64,000 bases of DNA, taken from contig DATGLD010000041.1 of assembly GCA_035294305.1 (NCBI GenBank), positions 70,670 to 134,669 of the forward strand, in the 5' to 3' direction. The stretch is from DASRBN01 sp035294305. Lineage in GTDB: Bacteria; Chloroflexota; Ktedonobacteria; Ktedonobacterales; Ktedonobacteraceae. The notes beneath the pieces were generated by a model, which did no database searches, was not told the DNA's origin, and saw only the letters and a list, made by a program, of their open reading frames with translations. Of the stretch, positions 43,078 to 52,637 are shown piece after piece. The translations under genes were made by a program, and so were the position numbers. Position 1 is the stretch's first letter, and the number at the start of each line of letters is the position of its first letter.

Positions 43078-44931
43078 ATGAGGAGCATCCTTTTGCAATC
43101 AACCAATTCGATTCCGAAAGAACTGCCTGCCCGGCCCCCGGCAAATGATCTTGCCACAACAAAAGCTAGTTCTGCACGGGGCGCGACGGCGCCGGCACGT
43201 TCACGCGGTAAGAAATTTTTGTCGTACTACAAACCATACCTGGGCCTGTTTCTCGCGGATATGGCCTGCGCGCTGATTGTAGCAGCGATCACGCTGCTGC
43301 TCCCGTTATGCGCGCAATATATCACTAAAAACATCCTGGGAAGCAATTCGCCTCAGAAGCTGGATGATATCTACCTGATGGGGGCGCTTATGCTGGCGCT
43401 GGTCGGCATCCAGACACTCTGTACCATGTTCATTGACTTTCAAGGGCATATGATGGGCGCTAAGATGGAAAGCGATATGCGCCGTGAATTATTCGAACAG
43501 TATCAAAAGCTCTCGTTCAGCTTTTATGATGAACAAAGAACTGGTCAATTAATGACTCGGATTACGAATGATACGTTCGCGCTGGCCGAGTTATATCATC
43601 ATGGGCCTGAGGATATCGTCATTACCTGTTTGACGGTCGTGGGCGCTTTCATTATTCTGGTGAAGATCAATGTTGCGCTGACGCTGATCGTCTTTTTCTT
43701 TCTGCCGGTGATGGTCGTTTTCGCGCTGTACTTCAATAAAAAGATGAATCGGGCGTTACGCAGCAGCAAGGATAGAATCGGTGATATTAACGCGCAGGTT
43801 GAAGATACTCTTGCCGGCATCCGCGTGGTCAAATCGTTTACCAACGAGGATATTGAAAAAAGCAAGTTTATCTATGCAAATCAGCGTTTTCTGGCGAGCC
43901 GTAGTGACGGTTATAAAAGTGAGGCGTACTTTTCCGGCGGATTGATAGCGTTTACGCAGCTCATTACCACCAGTGTGATCATCTTTGGCGGTGCTGCCAT
44001 CGTTCACGCTTCCCTGGATGTGGCCGACCTGGTGACGTACCTCTTATGCATCAGCATCCTGATTGATCCTATCCAGAAATTAGTGAATTTTGGCAGGCTC
44101 TACCAGGAAGGAATTACCGGCTTTCACCGCTTTATGGATATGATGGAGATTGTGCCTGATTTGCAAGATGCGCCAGATGCAGTTGATCTGACACACGTGC
44201 GGGGGAACGTGGAGTTTCAGAATGTTAGCTTCAGGTATAAGGAAGACCAGAAGGATGTGCTGAAGAACCTTTCGCTGGAGATACGGGCAGGGGAATATGT
44301 GGCCCTTGTCGGCGCTTCCGGTGTTGGCAAGACAACGCTCTGCTCGCTGATTCCACGTTTCTACGATGTGAATGCAGGAAAAATCCTGCTGGATGGCCGA
44401 GATATTCGCGATGTTACCTTACGCTCGCTGCGCAGGAATATCGGTATTGTCCAGCAAGATGTGTACCTGTTCGCCGGGACTGTTGCGGACAATATCCGCT
44501 ATGGAAAACTTGACGCCAGCCGGGAAGAAATCATCAACGCGGCCAAACAGGCGCACGCGCACAATTTCATTATGGCGTTACCGCATGGCTATGACACGGA
44601 TATCGGTCAGCGCGGCGTCAAACTCTCAGGTGGACAAAAGCAGCGCTTGAGCATCGCGCGCGTCTTCCTCAAAAATCCGCCCATTATCATTTTTGATGAA
44701 GCGACGAGCGCGCTGGATAATGAAAGCGAAAAGGCAGTGCAGGATTCATTGGAGCAGTTAGCCGATAACCGCACCATGCTTGTGATTGCGCATCGTTTGT
44801 CAACCACCCGCAATGCGCAAAGAATAGTGGTGTTATCTGACGCCGGGATCGCCGAACACGGTACACATGAGGAGTTACTCGCTTTGAACGGTGTGTATGC
44901 GAACCTGTACAATATGCAGGCGAAAATATGA
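43078..44931 (+). CDS. ABC exporter, fused permease-ATPase (MsbA/LmrA-like)
   Basis: A 617-residue half-transporter: a six-helix permease domain (about residues 45-330) and an ATPase domain with Walker A GASGVGKTT, signature LSGGQKQR, Walker B IIIFDEATSALD and the switch His in VIAHRLST. As a homodimer it should export lipids, drugs or peptides; no C39 peptidase domain is present. The start is uncertain: ATG 43078 has no strong site, TTG 43093 has AGGAG at 7 nt, and TTG 43066 is open too. Its upstream neighbour is the micropeptide gene. Confidence 0.88.
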   Translation: MRSILLQSTNSIPKELPARPPANDLATTKASSARGATAPARSRGKKFLSYYKPYLGLFLADMACALIVAAITLLLPLCAQYITKNILGSNSPQKLDDIYLMGALMLALVGIQTLCTMFIDFQGHMMGAKMESDMRRELFEQYQKLSFSFYDEQRTGQLMTRITNDTFALAELYHHGPEDIVITCLTVVGAFIILVKINVALTLIVFFFLPVMVVFALYFNKKMNRALRSSKDRIGDINAQVEDTLAGIRVVKSFTNEDIEKSKFIYANQRFLASRSDGYKSEAYFSGGLIAFTQLITTSVIIFGGAAIVHASLDVADLVTYLLCISILIDPIQKLVNFGRLYQEGITGFHRFMDMMEIVPDLQDAPDAVDLTHVRGNVEFQNVSFRYKEDQKDVLKNLSLEIRAGEYVALVGASGVGKTTLCSLIPRFYDVNAGKILLDGRDIRDVTLRSLRRNIGIVQQDVYLFAGTVADNIRYGKLDASREEIINAAKQAHAHNFIMALPHGYDTDIGQRGVKLSGGQKQRLSIARVFLKNPPIIIFDEATSALDNESEKAVQDSLEQLADNRTMLVIAHRLSTTRNAQRIVVLSDAGIAEHGTHEELLALNGVYANLYNMQAKI

Positions 44932-44936
44932 GATGG

Positions 44937-45000
44937 GATGATAGAGGTTGACAAGATAATCCATCTGGCCAGATGGATTATCTTGTCAGCCTCTATCATC
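44937..45000. terminator. Bidirectional terminator, 32-bp stem without loop
   Basis: Arms 44937-44968 and 44969-45000 are complementary over 32 nt with a single G:T change and no unpaired centre, so a few central pairs must open to form the loop. It lies between the convergent ABC exporter and SDR genes and overlaps the SDR stop codon. It recalls the 32-bp stem at 14071-14140. Confidence 0.65.
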
Positions 45001-45742
45001 AGGGCCAGCTCGTCTCAGTCAAGGGCGTAATGATGACTTCTTGCAGGGCCGATTCGGGTGGCACTTGGGCCGCGAAGACGATGACCTGCGCGACGTTTGC
45101 CGGGTCCTGTAAATTTGCCTGCTCCGGCATGGGAATGCCCTGATCAACGAAGCGGTCGAAGAAGTGCGTGCGCATGCCGCCGGGGATGATGGTAGTGACG
45201 CGAATGCCATGGGGCCTGCCCTCGACGCCGAGGCCGCGGCTGAAGCCGACAAGTCCCCACTTGGAGGCATGATAGGCGGAGGCGTTGGCCCAGGCGCGAG
45301 TGGCTGCGGTGGAGGCGATGTTGATGATATGGCCGGAATGCTGCTCGCGCATGATGGGCAGTGCGGCTTTAGCGAATAAGAAAGAGCCGCGCAGGTTGAC
45401 GGCGATGACCTGGTCCCATTGCTCGATGGACATATCTTCAACGGAAAGCGTGTGGTCGATGGCGGCGCAGTTGACGACGATGTCGAGCCGCCCGAAGCGC
45501 CGGCGGACGGTGCTGACGACATTAGAGACGGCCTGCGCGCTGCTGACGTCGCACTGCAAGGCAATACTCTGGGTATCTTGCGCCTGCAGGTCACGTTGAA
45601 CGCGCTGCGCGGCGGCTTCGTTGATGTCGATGCAGGCAACGGCGCAACCGGCGGCGGCAAAAGCGCGGGCGGTGGCTTCACCGAGGCCGCTGCCGGCTCC
45701 GGTAACGAGGACAACTTTGTCTTTCAACGTATTTTCTTGCAT
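44999..45742 (-). CDS. Short-chain dehydrogenase/reductase
   Basis: A 247-residue SDR with TGAGSGLG, NCAAID, a catalytic Ser in INIASTAAT and YHASK, and the PGGMRT motif after the active site. Substrate unknown. AAAGGAG lies 7 nt before the ATG. It is the last reverse gene before the ABC exporter, about 120 nt after the GT2 gene, and may belong to the same transcript as the glycosyltransferases. Confidence 0.87.
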   Translation of the reverse strand: MQENTLKDKVVLVTGAGSGLGEATARAFAAAGCAVACIDINEAAAQRVQRDLQAQDTQSIALQCDVSSAQAVSNVVSTVRRRFGRLDIVVNCAAIDHTLSVEDMSIEQWDQVIAVNLRGSFLFAKAALPIMREQHSGHIINIASTAATRAWANASAYHASKWGLVGFSRGLGVEGRPHGIRVTTIIPGGMRTHFFDRFVDQGIPMPEQANLQDPANVAQVIVFAAQVPPESALQEVIITPLTETSWP

Positions 45743-45862
45743 GTGTTTGCTCCTTTGCTTTTGAGTGTTTCATCTTTTGGGTGTACTGGAGAAATCCCGC
45801 ACGAGGCCGGTGATGATTTTGTCAAAGCTCATCATCTGGCAGTTGCATCCCAACTCCGTGCT

Positions 45863-46726
45863 TTATCCGCCGGCATGTTCATTTGCGTGGACGGGTGGGT
45901 AGACGTGAAATTCCTCGATGAGTTGCTCGAAGAGGGCGGTGGCGTTGGCGGTGCGATCTTCGACAGTGGTGGGCAGGCCGAGATGATAGGTGCCACTGGG
46001 AAGAATGCCACAGCCACCATATTTGCGGATCAAGAGGAATTGGACAACGACTTCTTCACCGGCATGGACGGGCGGGAGCCGCTGCCACCAGGAGAAACCA
46101 CCGACGTCGAGCAGTTTGGCGCGGTCGAAGAGGATATTGGCGCCACCGACCCAGGCGACTTTATAGCGGACGATGCCGCCGGAGTGGACGAGTTGTTGTT
46201 CAAGGTGCAATGGGTTGGCAGCGTTATTGATGGCATGACGTTCCCAGGGTATGGTCCTGGCCGTAAAAGGCTCTGGACAGACAGGGCCGGTCCAGAGTTC
46301 AATATGTTGCTGGTGAGGTCGCACGTCATTGAGATAGCCCAGGCCCATGGCTGGGCAGCCGACGAAGCCGCATCTCTCCGCTTCAAGCACGCGCAGCATA
46401 CGCTCCATAACGGGCGGGTCGAGCAGCACATCATCGTCGAGATAGTGGACATAGGGGGCGCGACTGTGTTCGAGCAGGAAGTTGCGCTGCTCGGCCAGGC
46501 CTTTGCGCGGCAGATGGCGGTGCAATTGCACGCGGTGACCATGCCAGCGCAGGGCCTCTACCAGCGTGGTAATTTCAATGCTGTCGAGGTACGAAAAGTC
46601 GTCGTCTGTCTGGTCCGAGATAATGACGTCGAAATCAGTAAACGTCTGACCAAGCAGGCTGGTCAGAACGACGGCGAGGCCGGTCTTACGAGCATAGGTA
46701 GGTATCAGGACATCAACTCGCGCCAA
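45863..46726 (-). CDS. Family 2-like glycosyltransferase
   Basis: A 287-residue GT-A enzyme. It opens with the nucleotide-sugar motif RVDVLIPTYAR, followed by SDQTDDD, the acidic HYLDDDVLL motif (metal-binding DDD) and a C-terminal segment with GEEVVVQF. No membrane helix, so it acts on the cytoplasmic side. The TTG at 46726 is chosen: it has GGAGG 8 nt upstream and begins exactly where the fold does, overlapping the upstream glycosyltransferase by 14 nt. The frame is open further back, but only in the shadow of the other gene. Confidence 0.75.
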   Translation of the reverse strand: MARVDVLIPTYARKTGLAVVLTSLLGQTFTDFDVIISDQTDDDFSYLDSIEITTLVEALRWHGHRVQLHRHLPRKGLAEQRNFLLEHSRAPYVHYLDDDVLLDPPVMERMLRVLEAERCGFVGCPAMGLGYLNDVRPHQQHIELWTGPVCPEPFTARTIPWERHAINNAANPLHLEQQLVHSGGIVRYKVAWVGGANILFDRAKLLDVGGFSWWQRLPPVHAGEEVVVQFLLIRKYGGCGILPSGTYHLGLPTTVEDRTANATALFEQLIEEFHVYPPVHANEHAGG

Positions 46727-48128
46727 GGTCTCTACCTCCTGGAAAGGCGTCATCCAGCATTGAAGGTTTTGACCCGGGATGAGACGTAGGAACCAGATTG
46801 AGCGCGTCCGCGTGGGGCCACCCACTCTGAAGACTCTCCACCAGTAATGTTTCGGGCTGGCGCTCCGCGAGAACTGCATCATAGAGGGCGGCAGTGCGCA
46901 TGGCAACGATTGGCCAGGTAAATTCATGTTCCACACGCGCTCGCGCAGCGCGCCCCATCTGCTCGCATAAGCCAGGTTGAGTGAGAAGATCATGCAGGCG
47001 ACCGGCGAGAGCTTGTGGATTGCGCGGTGGAACGAGAAAGCCAGTTTCACCATCCTTAATGGTGAATGTGAGGCCACCGACGGCTGAGCCGATGACGGGG
47101 CGACCACAGGCCATGGATTCCAGCGGAGTGAGACCGAATGGTTCATACCAGGGGGTGGTAATCGTTACATCCCCGGCGCTGTAGTAATAACGCAGCTCGT
47201 TCGGCTGCCGCTTACCTACGAAGCGTACAAAATCGGTGACGCCGAGTTCCGCGGCGAGTTGTTGTAATTCTCCGATTTCAGGTGTGGCAACCGGGTCTGG
47301 CTCCTCTGTTTCACCCCCCACGACCAGGAAGGTGATTGGCCAGCAAGATGCGTTTGTAGAGCCTGTATCCTGTTTTAGCAATACAGCGAGGGCACGCACA
47401 ATGTTGCGAATATCCTTGCGCGGCAGCATGCGCCCAACGTAGACGATAACATTATCCTCTTCAGACAATCCGATACGTCGCCGCGCCTCTTCCCGCGGCA
47501 CAGGTTTGAATACGCGCGTATTGACGGCGGAGGGGATAACGACGACTTTGCCAGGGTCAGCTTTGTAATCATCAACCAGTTCCGCGCGTTCGTTCGGACA
47601 TTGGGCAATCAGCCTATCGACCTGCCGGATGACCTCCATTTCGGTCTTGATGCGGTCGCCAGGGCTGGTATCGACTTTTTTCTGGTGGCGGCGCTTGGTC
47701 TTGCCCATGGCATGGAAGATCTGAATAGCGGGAATGCCGAGCCGGCGTCGTAGCTCGACCGCGACCCATCCAGACATCCAGAAATTCCCGTGCAGCAGGT
47801 CGTAATGAACCTCATCGCGCTGCATAAATTCGAGGAAGGAGTCGCGGAATTCGGGCATGAACGGCCAGAGTTCATCCTTAGGACGCGGTTGTAATGGCCC
47901 GGCTTTGAGATGTATGACGCGCACACCCGGCCCCCACTCGATAATCTCGGGAGTTTCGATACTATCACGACGCGTAAAAACATCTACGGTGTACCCTCGA
48001 CACGCGAGATTACGGCTGACCTCATCGACATAGACATTTTGCCCGCCCGCATCAGCTCCTCCCAGGATGGCAGTGGGACTGGCATGCTCACTTAAAAACG
48101 CAATCCGTGTTGGTCGATCCATATTCAT
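46713..48128 (-). CDS. Family 4 glycosyltransferase, sucrose-phosphate-synthase-like
   Basis: A 471-residue GT-B enzyme. The N-terminal part has GGADAGGQNVYV, the motif of sucrose synthase/sucrose-phosphate-synthase-like glycosyltransferases, and the C-terminal part has PWYEPFGLTPLESMACGRPVIGSAVGG with the E-x7-E donor-binding pattern. Substrate not assignable. The ATG at 48128 with AGAGG 7 nt upstream is preferred over the TTG at 48161. It follows the previous glycosyltransferase by 29 nt. Confidence 0.87.
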   Translation of the reverse strand: MNMDRPTRIAFLSEHASPTAILGGADAGGQNVYVDEVSRNLACRGYTVDVFTRRDSIETPEIIEWGPGVRVIHLKAGPLQPRPKDELWPFMPEFRDSFLEFMQRDEVHYDLLHGNFWMSGWVAVELRRRLGIPAIQIFHAMGKTKRRHQKKVDTSPGDRIKTEMEVIRQVDRLIAQCPNERAELVDDYKADPGKVVVIPSAVNTRVFKPVPREEARRRIGLSEEDNVIVYVGRMLPRKDIRNIVRALAVLLKQDTGSTNASCWPITFLVVGGETEEPDPVATPEIGELQQLAAELGVTDFVRFVGKRQPNELRYYYSAGDVTITTPWYEPFGLTPLESMACGRPVIGSAVGGLTFTIKDGETGFLVPPRNPQALAGRLHDLLTQPGLCEQMGRAARARVEHEFTWPIVAMRTAALYDAVLAERQPETLLVESLQSGWPHADALNLVPTSHPGSKPSMLDDAFPGGRDLGAS

Positions 48129-48157
48129 TCGGTATCCTCTCCATGCCACAAGGTGGC

Positions 48158-49123
48158 TCAATTCAGCGCATCCATGCTGCTGCTGGTGACCATTTCAAAT
48201 GCGCGGTTCCAATCGCGGATGAAACGATCGAGGCCGAACCGCCGGCGAGCAACGGCTCGCGCATTTTCCCCTAAGTGGTAGGCTTTCTCTTTATCCACGA
48301 GTAGAGAGCGCATCTGGTTGACAAGTGTATCGAGATCGCACGACACATAGCCGGTTTTACCATTTTCGATGACGGTTGGCAGTTCGGTTGTCGCAAGGGC
48401 GACGACCGGCATGCCGATGGTCATGGCCTCGATCACGGCCAATGGCAGGCTGGTATAACGAATCGGGCTGAATAAGAACCGGTATGCGGCCATGCGATGA
48501 TGTAATTCGCGGTATGGGATATCTCCCAGGCCGCCGAACGCCTCAGTCTCCATTCCTACAGCGTCCAGGGGCACCTTCTGCCGGGCATGTAGGAACAGGT
48601 CGTAGCCGGCAATGCGGGGCCGCTTCTGCATGCCATTGACGACGGTAATACCGCGCTCAAGATGCCCACTATAGTGAATCGTGGGATCAATGGCTACGCT
48701 GTGTTCGATAACGATGGTTGGAGTGCGGCCATTGTCCCACATCAGCCGGTTGTAGTGCGTGACATGCACAAGCAGGACATCGGGATCGTCAATCGGGTGA
48801 CGAGTGTCGACGGCACCAGGTTTGGGCGTGTTGTGCTCCAGATAGATTTTCGGCAGGCGACGTTGTTCCGAAGTCAATAGCTCGAATTGATCCTCGAAGT
48901 AATTCTTCGGCGTTTGATAGATGATGAGGTCAAGATCGAGATTCGGCACCTGCTCTGATGGAACTTCGCGCATGTAATCCGGTAGGTCGAATGTTGGGCC
49001 GCGACCGCCGTATCCCTCCGGACGATCGGGTTTAACGGGCAGGTACCAGTTGTGGTCGAGTCGGGCCAGTGTATTGAGATAGCTGCCATGAATATGCCAG
49101 ATCAATATGTTGAGACGCCGCAT
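48158..49123 (-). CDS. Glycosyltransferase, GT4-like
   Basis: A 321-residue GT-B-fold enzyme. The second half has the donor-site region YRFLFSPIRYTSLPLAVIEAMTIGMPVVA followed by a typical C-terminal helix. The first half has WHIHGSYL and PKIYLEHNTPKPG. No membrane segment. Shorter than most GT4 enzymes, but no break is seen. It is 9 nt downstream of the third GT9 gene. Confidence 0.78.
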   Translation of the reverse strand: MRRLNILIWHIHGSYLNTLARLDHNWYLPVKPDRPEGYGGRGPTFDLPDYMREVPSEQVPNLDLDLIIYQTPKNYFEDQFELLTSEQRRLPKIYLEHNTPKPGAVDTRHPIDDPDVLLVHVTHYNRLMWDNGRTPTIVIEHSVAIDPTIHYSGHLERGITVVNGMQKRPRIAGYDLFLHARQKVPLDAVGMETEAFGGLGDIPYRELHHRMAAYRFLFSPIRYTSLPLAVIEAMTIGMPVVALATTELPTVIENGKTGYVSCDLDTLVNQMRSLLVDKEKAYHLGENARAVARRRFGLDRFIRDWNRAFEMVTSSSMDALN

Positions 49124-49132
49124 GGAATACCT

Positions 49133-50215
49133 TCACACACCTTTCACTATGGTCGAATGCTCTGCTATAGCCAGCGCTAGCAAGGGTATTGCCGCCTCTA
49201 TCACCTCTTCAGGGTGAATCCAGCGCAGGCAGCGATGATCGATAGGACAATCCCAGTAACCGCAGGGACTGCATGCTACCGGGCGCCGGACGATCCGATG
49301 CCGCTCTTGATCGAGCGGCGCCCAGCGCCGGTAATCCGCCGGACCAAAGATGGTGATGCTGGGCACATCGAGAGCATTCGCGATATGGGCAGGGCCGGTG
49401 TCGTTGCTGATGAACAGGTCCAATTCGCTGATTAAGGCGGCCAGGCCACCGAGCGACGTTTGTCCCGCTATATTCAATGGCGATGTGGCCATCAAATCTA
49501 CGACATCCTGTACGATTGACTCTTCAGTAGGACCTCCGGTCAAGATTACCTGTGTATTAAAACGTTGCACGAATGTGTCGGCAAGCCGGGCAAAGTATTC
49601 GACAGGCCAGCGGCGAGACGGCGGACGAGCGCCTGCATGAATGCCAATCCAGGGGCGCGTCGCCAGAGGGAGCCGCTGAAGCAGCGTCGACGCCTCCGCA
49701 TAATCCTGGTTGTACAATGGAAACTCCAACCTGGGATTCACGTCGCGGCAACCGAGCAATCGGACTAACGCGAGATTGCGCTCGATTTCCGAGAGGCGCT
49801 GTGGGTACTTGCGAGCGAGTGTCAGGCCATCAGGCCGCTTGCCTTGGAAGTAGCCAACCGTTACACCTCCTCCAAGTTGAAGCGCGAACGGATTGCTTGC
49901 TGTGCCATCTCCATGCATCTGGATGACCAGGTCATAACCGTAGTCTCGCTGTTGCGCAAGAAAACGGGCGGTACGCCGGGGATTGACTTCCATTTCGTCA
50001 ATGCCGGGGAAACCCGGGAATTCAACACAGCGGTCAATGTAGCGGCTGAAGCGTCGCGCGAATGAGGCCGCCCAGGGAAGGCCGATGAGCGTGATTTCGG
50101 CGCGAGGAAATCGTTTGCGAAGCGCGCGAAATGCCGGTACAGCTACCAGGAGGTCACCTAGTTGGAGCGCTCGAAAGATGGCGATACGCCGTATTTCCCC
50201 TGCTCCGTTTAACAT
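49133..50215 (-). CDS. GT9 heptosyltransferase-like protein (third of three)
   Basis: A 360-residue protein of the ADP-heptose:LPS heptosyltransferase family, with the opening RIAIFRALQLGDLLVAVPAF, the SNDTGPAHIA segment and a C-terminal Cys motif CSPCGYWDCPIDHRC. The family adds heptose from ADP-heptose to an acceptor. The ATG at 50215 with AAAGGTGG upstream overlaps the stop of the previous gene by 7 nt. Confidence 0.85.
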   Translation of the reverse strand: MLNGAGEIRRIAIFRALQLGDLLVAVPAFRALRKRFPRAEITLIGLPWAASFARRFSRYIDRCVEFPGFPGIDEMEVNPRRTARFLAQQRDYGYDLVIQMHGDGTASNPFALQLGGGVTVGYFQGKRPDGLTLARKYPQRLSEIERNLALVRLLGCRDVNPRLEFPLYNQDYAEASTLLQRLPLATRPWIGIHAGARPPSRRWPVEYFARLADTFVQRFNTQVILTGGPTEESIVQDVVDLMATSPLNIAGQTSLGGLAALISELDLFISNDTGPAHIANALDVPSITIFGPADYRRWAPLDQERHRIVRRPVACSPCGYWDCPIDHRCLRWIHPEEVIEAAIPLLALAIAEHSTIVKGV

Positions 50216-51366
50216 ACATCCACCTTTCCATCTAATGCAGGATGACCGGCGACAGGGAACCACGGTAGAGTGCGGATTGATCCAGCACGTGATTCACCCC
50301 TACGTGAAGCCGGCAGGGAGGTCAACAGGGATTCTACCTCTTCGATTACCTCTTCGGGCGAGATATCGAGGCAGGGCTGGCCGATGGGGCACGTGAAGAG
50401 ATAGCAAGGCTGGCAGGAGGTGTTTCGTCTCAGCAAGCGCGCATGAGTTGCCCTCGGACGCCATTGCTCCTCGAAGTCGGTACCGGAGAACAGGACAACC
50501 GCCGGCGTTCTCAGGGCATCGGCAAGATGCATAGGCAGGGTATCATTGCAGATGACGAGGGCAGCGCTCTCGACCAGGGCTGCATACTCGGCCAGCGTAG
50601 TCCCACCAACCAGAGAACGGGCCTGCGGCGCATGCTCAATGATCTCGTCGATTAGCGCTGCTTCGCGTTCAACGCCAGTTACCAGCAATTGCCAGCCGCG
50701 CCGGATCAACAGGCGAGCAAGTACGCCGTAGCGTTCTGCCGGATAGCGCCTGGCCTGCGCGCTTGCGCCCGGATGAAGCAGCAGATATGGCCTGTCAGGG
50801 TTGATTCCGGCGTTATTGAGTAAAGCCGGCATGGCGGCTCGCGCCTCTGAAGGTATAGAAATCACCAGCTGCCGGTCATGAGCGACGAAACCGAGCTGCT
50901 CGACGAGGCGTAAATTTCGCTCTGCCTGGTGCAGTTGATCGGGCGAGCCTTTCAATTCATTGGTCAGGGTGCCGCCACCGAACTCCTTCGAATCACCGGC
51001 GCGCAGTGGAATACCTGCCAGGTAGCAGACGTAGCCAGGAACGTGCGGCGTCTGGCTGAAAGAAGTGAAGATCAAAGCGGCATCGAATTCGCGGTGAGCC
51101 AGAATGTCGATCAACTGGCGCTCGCGCGGCGGGTCAAAAGGCATACGCCCGCCGACATCCTGCCAGATAGGGCGCCACGTGATGACATCATCGATCCAGG
51201 GCAGCAATGGAACCGCCGTCGTCCCGGCAGGACTCGCCAGGAGTGTGAGGCGGGCCTGCGGCGAAGTTTCTTTTACCGCCCGCAAGGCAGGGCCAAGCAT
51301 GATGACATCGCCGATATTATCCAGCCGCACGGCCAGAATGTTACGAGCCTCAAGCCATTCCTTCAT
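50209..51366 (-). CDS. GT9 heptosyltransferase-like protein (second of three)
   Basis: A 385-residue GT9 protein with LAVRLDNIGDVIMLGPALRA at the start, a donor-binding CNDTLPMHLADAL region (usual TGP replaced by TLP) and the Cys motif CQPCYLFTCPIGQPC. A long C-terminal tail rich in Arg/Ser follows. GGAGG lies 7 nt before the ATG at 51366; the start overlaps the upstream stop by 4 nt (ATGA). Confidence 0.85.
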   Translation of the reverse strand: MKEWLEARNILAVRLDNIGDVIMLGPALRAVKETSPQARLTLLASPAGTTAVPLLPWIDDVITWRPIWQDVGGRMPFDPPRERQLIDILAHREFDAALIFTSFSQTPHVPGYVCYLAGIPLRAGDSKEFGGGTLTNELKGSPDQLHQAERNLRLVEQLGFVAHDRQLVISIPSEARAAMPALLNNAGINPDRPYLLLHPGASAQARRYPAERYGVLARLLIRRGWQLLVTGVEREAALIDEIIEHAPQARSLVGGTTLAEYAALVESAALVICNDTLPMHLADALRTPAVVLFSGTDFEEQWRPRATHARLLRRNTSCQPCYLFTCPIGQPCLDISPEEVIEEVESLLTSLPASRRGESRAGSIRTLPWFPVAGHPALDGKVDVC

Positions 51367-52538
51367 CGCTCTACCTCCACTTGTTGCGCCTCATACCTAT
51401 GATGCACCGTTCCTGGCACATTTTTCGAGGCGGGTAAGTTCTCATCCCTCGCCCCTACAGCTTGCACGAGTAGCTCGCTTGCTGCGTTGACAACCATCTG
51501 GGGCGAGACGAGGCGCAGGCACTCGTGTCCATAGGGGCAGATGCGGCTGTAGCAGATGCGGCAGGATACATCATGATACAGTTGACGATGAGCCACACGC
51601 CAGGGTCCCCATTGTTCTGGAGGGTTGGTGAGGGCAAACAATGCCACGACAGGAGTTTTTAGCGCCGCCGAGATATGCATTGGCCCTGTATTGTTGGTAA
51701 TGGTCAAATCCGCAGCTTCGATGAGCGCGCAAAACTCAGGGAAAGACAGTTTTCCGGCAAAAGCAACGGTGGACCGGCGCGTCTCCTGGCGCAGTTGATC
51801 GAGCACTTGCTCGACCAGTGCCGTCTCGTCATCTGCGCCGGTAAGCGCGACTATCGCCCCGAGCTGCTCCACTATTAGATCTACAACCTGGGCGTACATT
51901 GCCCAGGGGTAGGTACGAGCCGGCATGCTGCACCCGGGATGAACAATAACGAGTGGACGGCGCGCATCGAGGCCATCAGCAGATAAACGCCGGGCGAGTT
52001 GAGCGCGGGCTTCCTCTGGCACTCGCAAAACCAGGTCGAGGTTGTCGGTTGTAAGGCCAATTGCTCCCACCAGGTCCAGACCGCGTTCAACTTCGTGCAT
52101 CATGCGCTCGGGATGTTTGTGGCGTGTGGTTAGCAGCGAACCGGGGCCGTCAATAGAGGCGGCAAGACGCAGCGGGATATCCGCCAGGTAGCAAAGATAA
52201 GCGGCCGGCAGCGAGCTTTGATGATACGAAGTGAAAATAATGGCGCCGTCGAATTGCTGCGCGCGAATATGGTCGATCACCTGCCGCTCGCGCCGGCTAT
52301 CTTGCGGCAGTTTGTGCCAGGGATCCATCCAGGGGGCTTGATAGACAATCACATCATCGAGATCAGGATTGAGACGAGCGACCTGCGCACCAACCGGGCT
52401 TGCCAGCAGTGTCAAACTGGCACGCGGCAGCGAAGTTTTTATGGCATGCAAAGCAGGCGTGGTGACGAGCACATCACCAAGATTATCAAGCCTGATAGCC
52501 AGCACTTTTTTTACTATCAACCATCGCTCGTCAATCAT
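51363..52538 (-). CDS. GT9 heptosyltransferase-like protein (first of three)
   Basis: A 391-residue GT9 protein, close kin of its neighbour: LAIRLDNLGDVLVTTPALHA, TNNTGPMHISAALKT and CRICYSRICPYGHEC. The three adjacent GT9 genes look like local duplications that have drifted. It follows gmhB by 99 nt and is coupled to the next gene by ATGA. Confidence 0.86.
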   Translation of the reverse strand: MIDERWLIVKKVLAIRLDNLGDVLVTTPALHAIKTSLPRASLTLLASPVGAQVARLNPDLDDVIVYQAPWMDPWHKLPQDSRRERQVIDHIRAQQFDGAIIFTSYHQSSLPAAYLCYLADIPLRLAASIDGPGSLLTTRHKHPERMMHEVERGLDLVGAIGLTTDNLDLVLRVPEEARAQLARRLSADGLDARRPLVIVHPGCSMPARTYPWAMYAQVVDLIVEQLGAIVALTGADDETALVEQVLDQLRQETRRSTVAFAGKLSFPEFCALIEAADLTITNNTGPMHISAALKTPVVALFALTNPPEQWGPWRVAHRQLYHDVSCRICYSRICPYGHECLRLVSPQMVVNAASELLVQAVGARDENLPASKNVPGTVHHRYEAQQVEVER

Positions 52539-52637
52539 TATTTCCCCTCGTTCGTATGATCAACTCGTTTGAATTACCGTTCTCCTGGATAGATGTGATA
52601 ATGCCAGGGATTACGCCCTTGTGACCACATCAAAAGG

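Noticed and set aside
45419..46789. A 456-codon open frame on the forward strand across the SDR and GT2 genes
   Set aside because: It is antisense to two well-supported genes, has no ribosome site, and its protein is low-complexity Gly/Ala/Val text with no motif; it is a shadow of the codon bias of the reverse genes.
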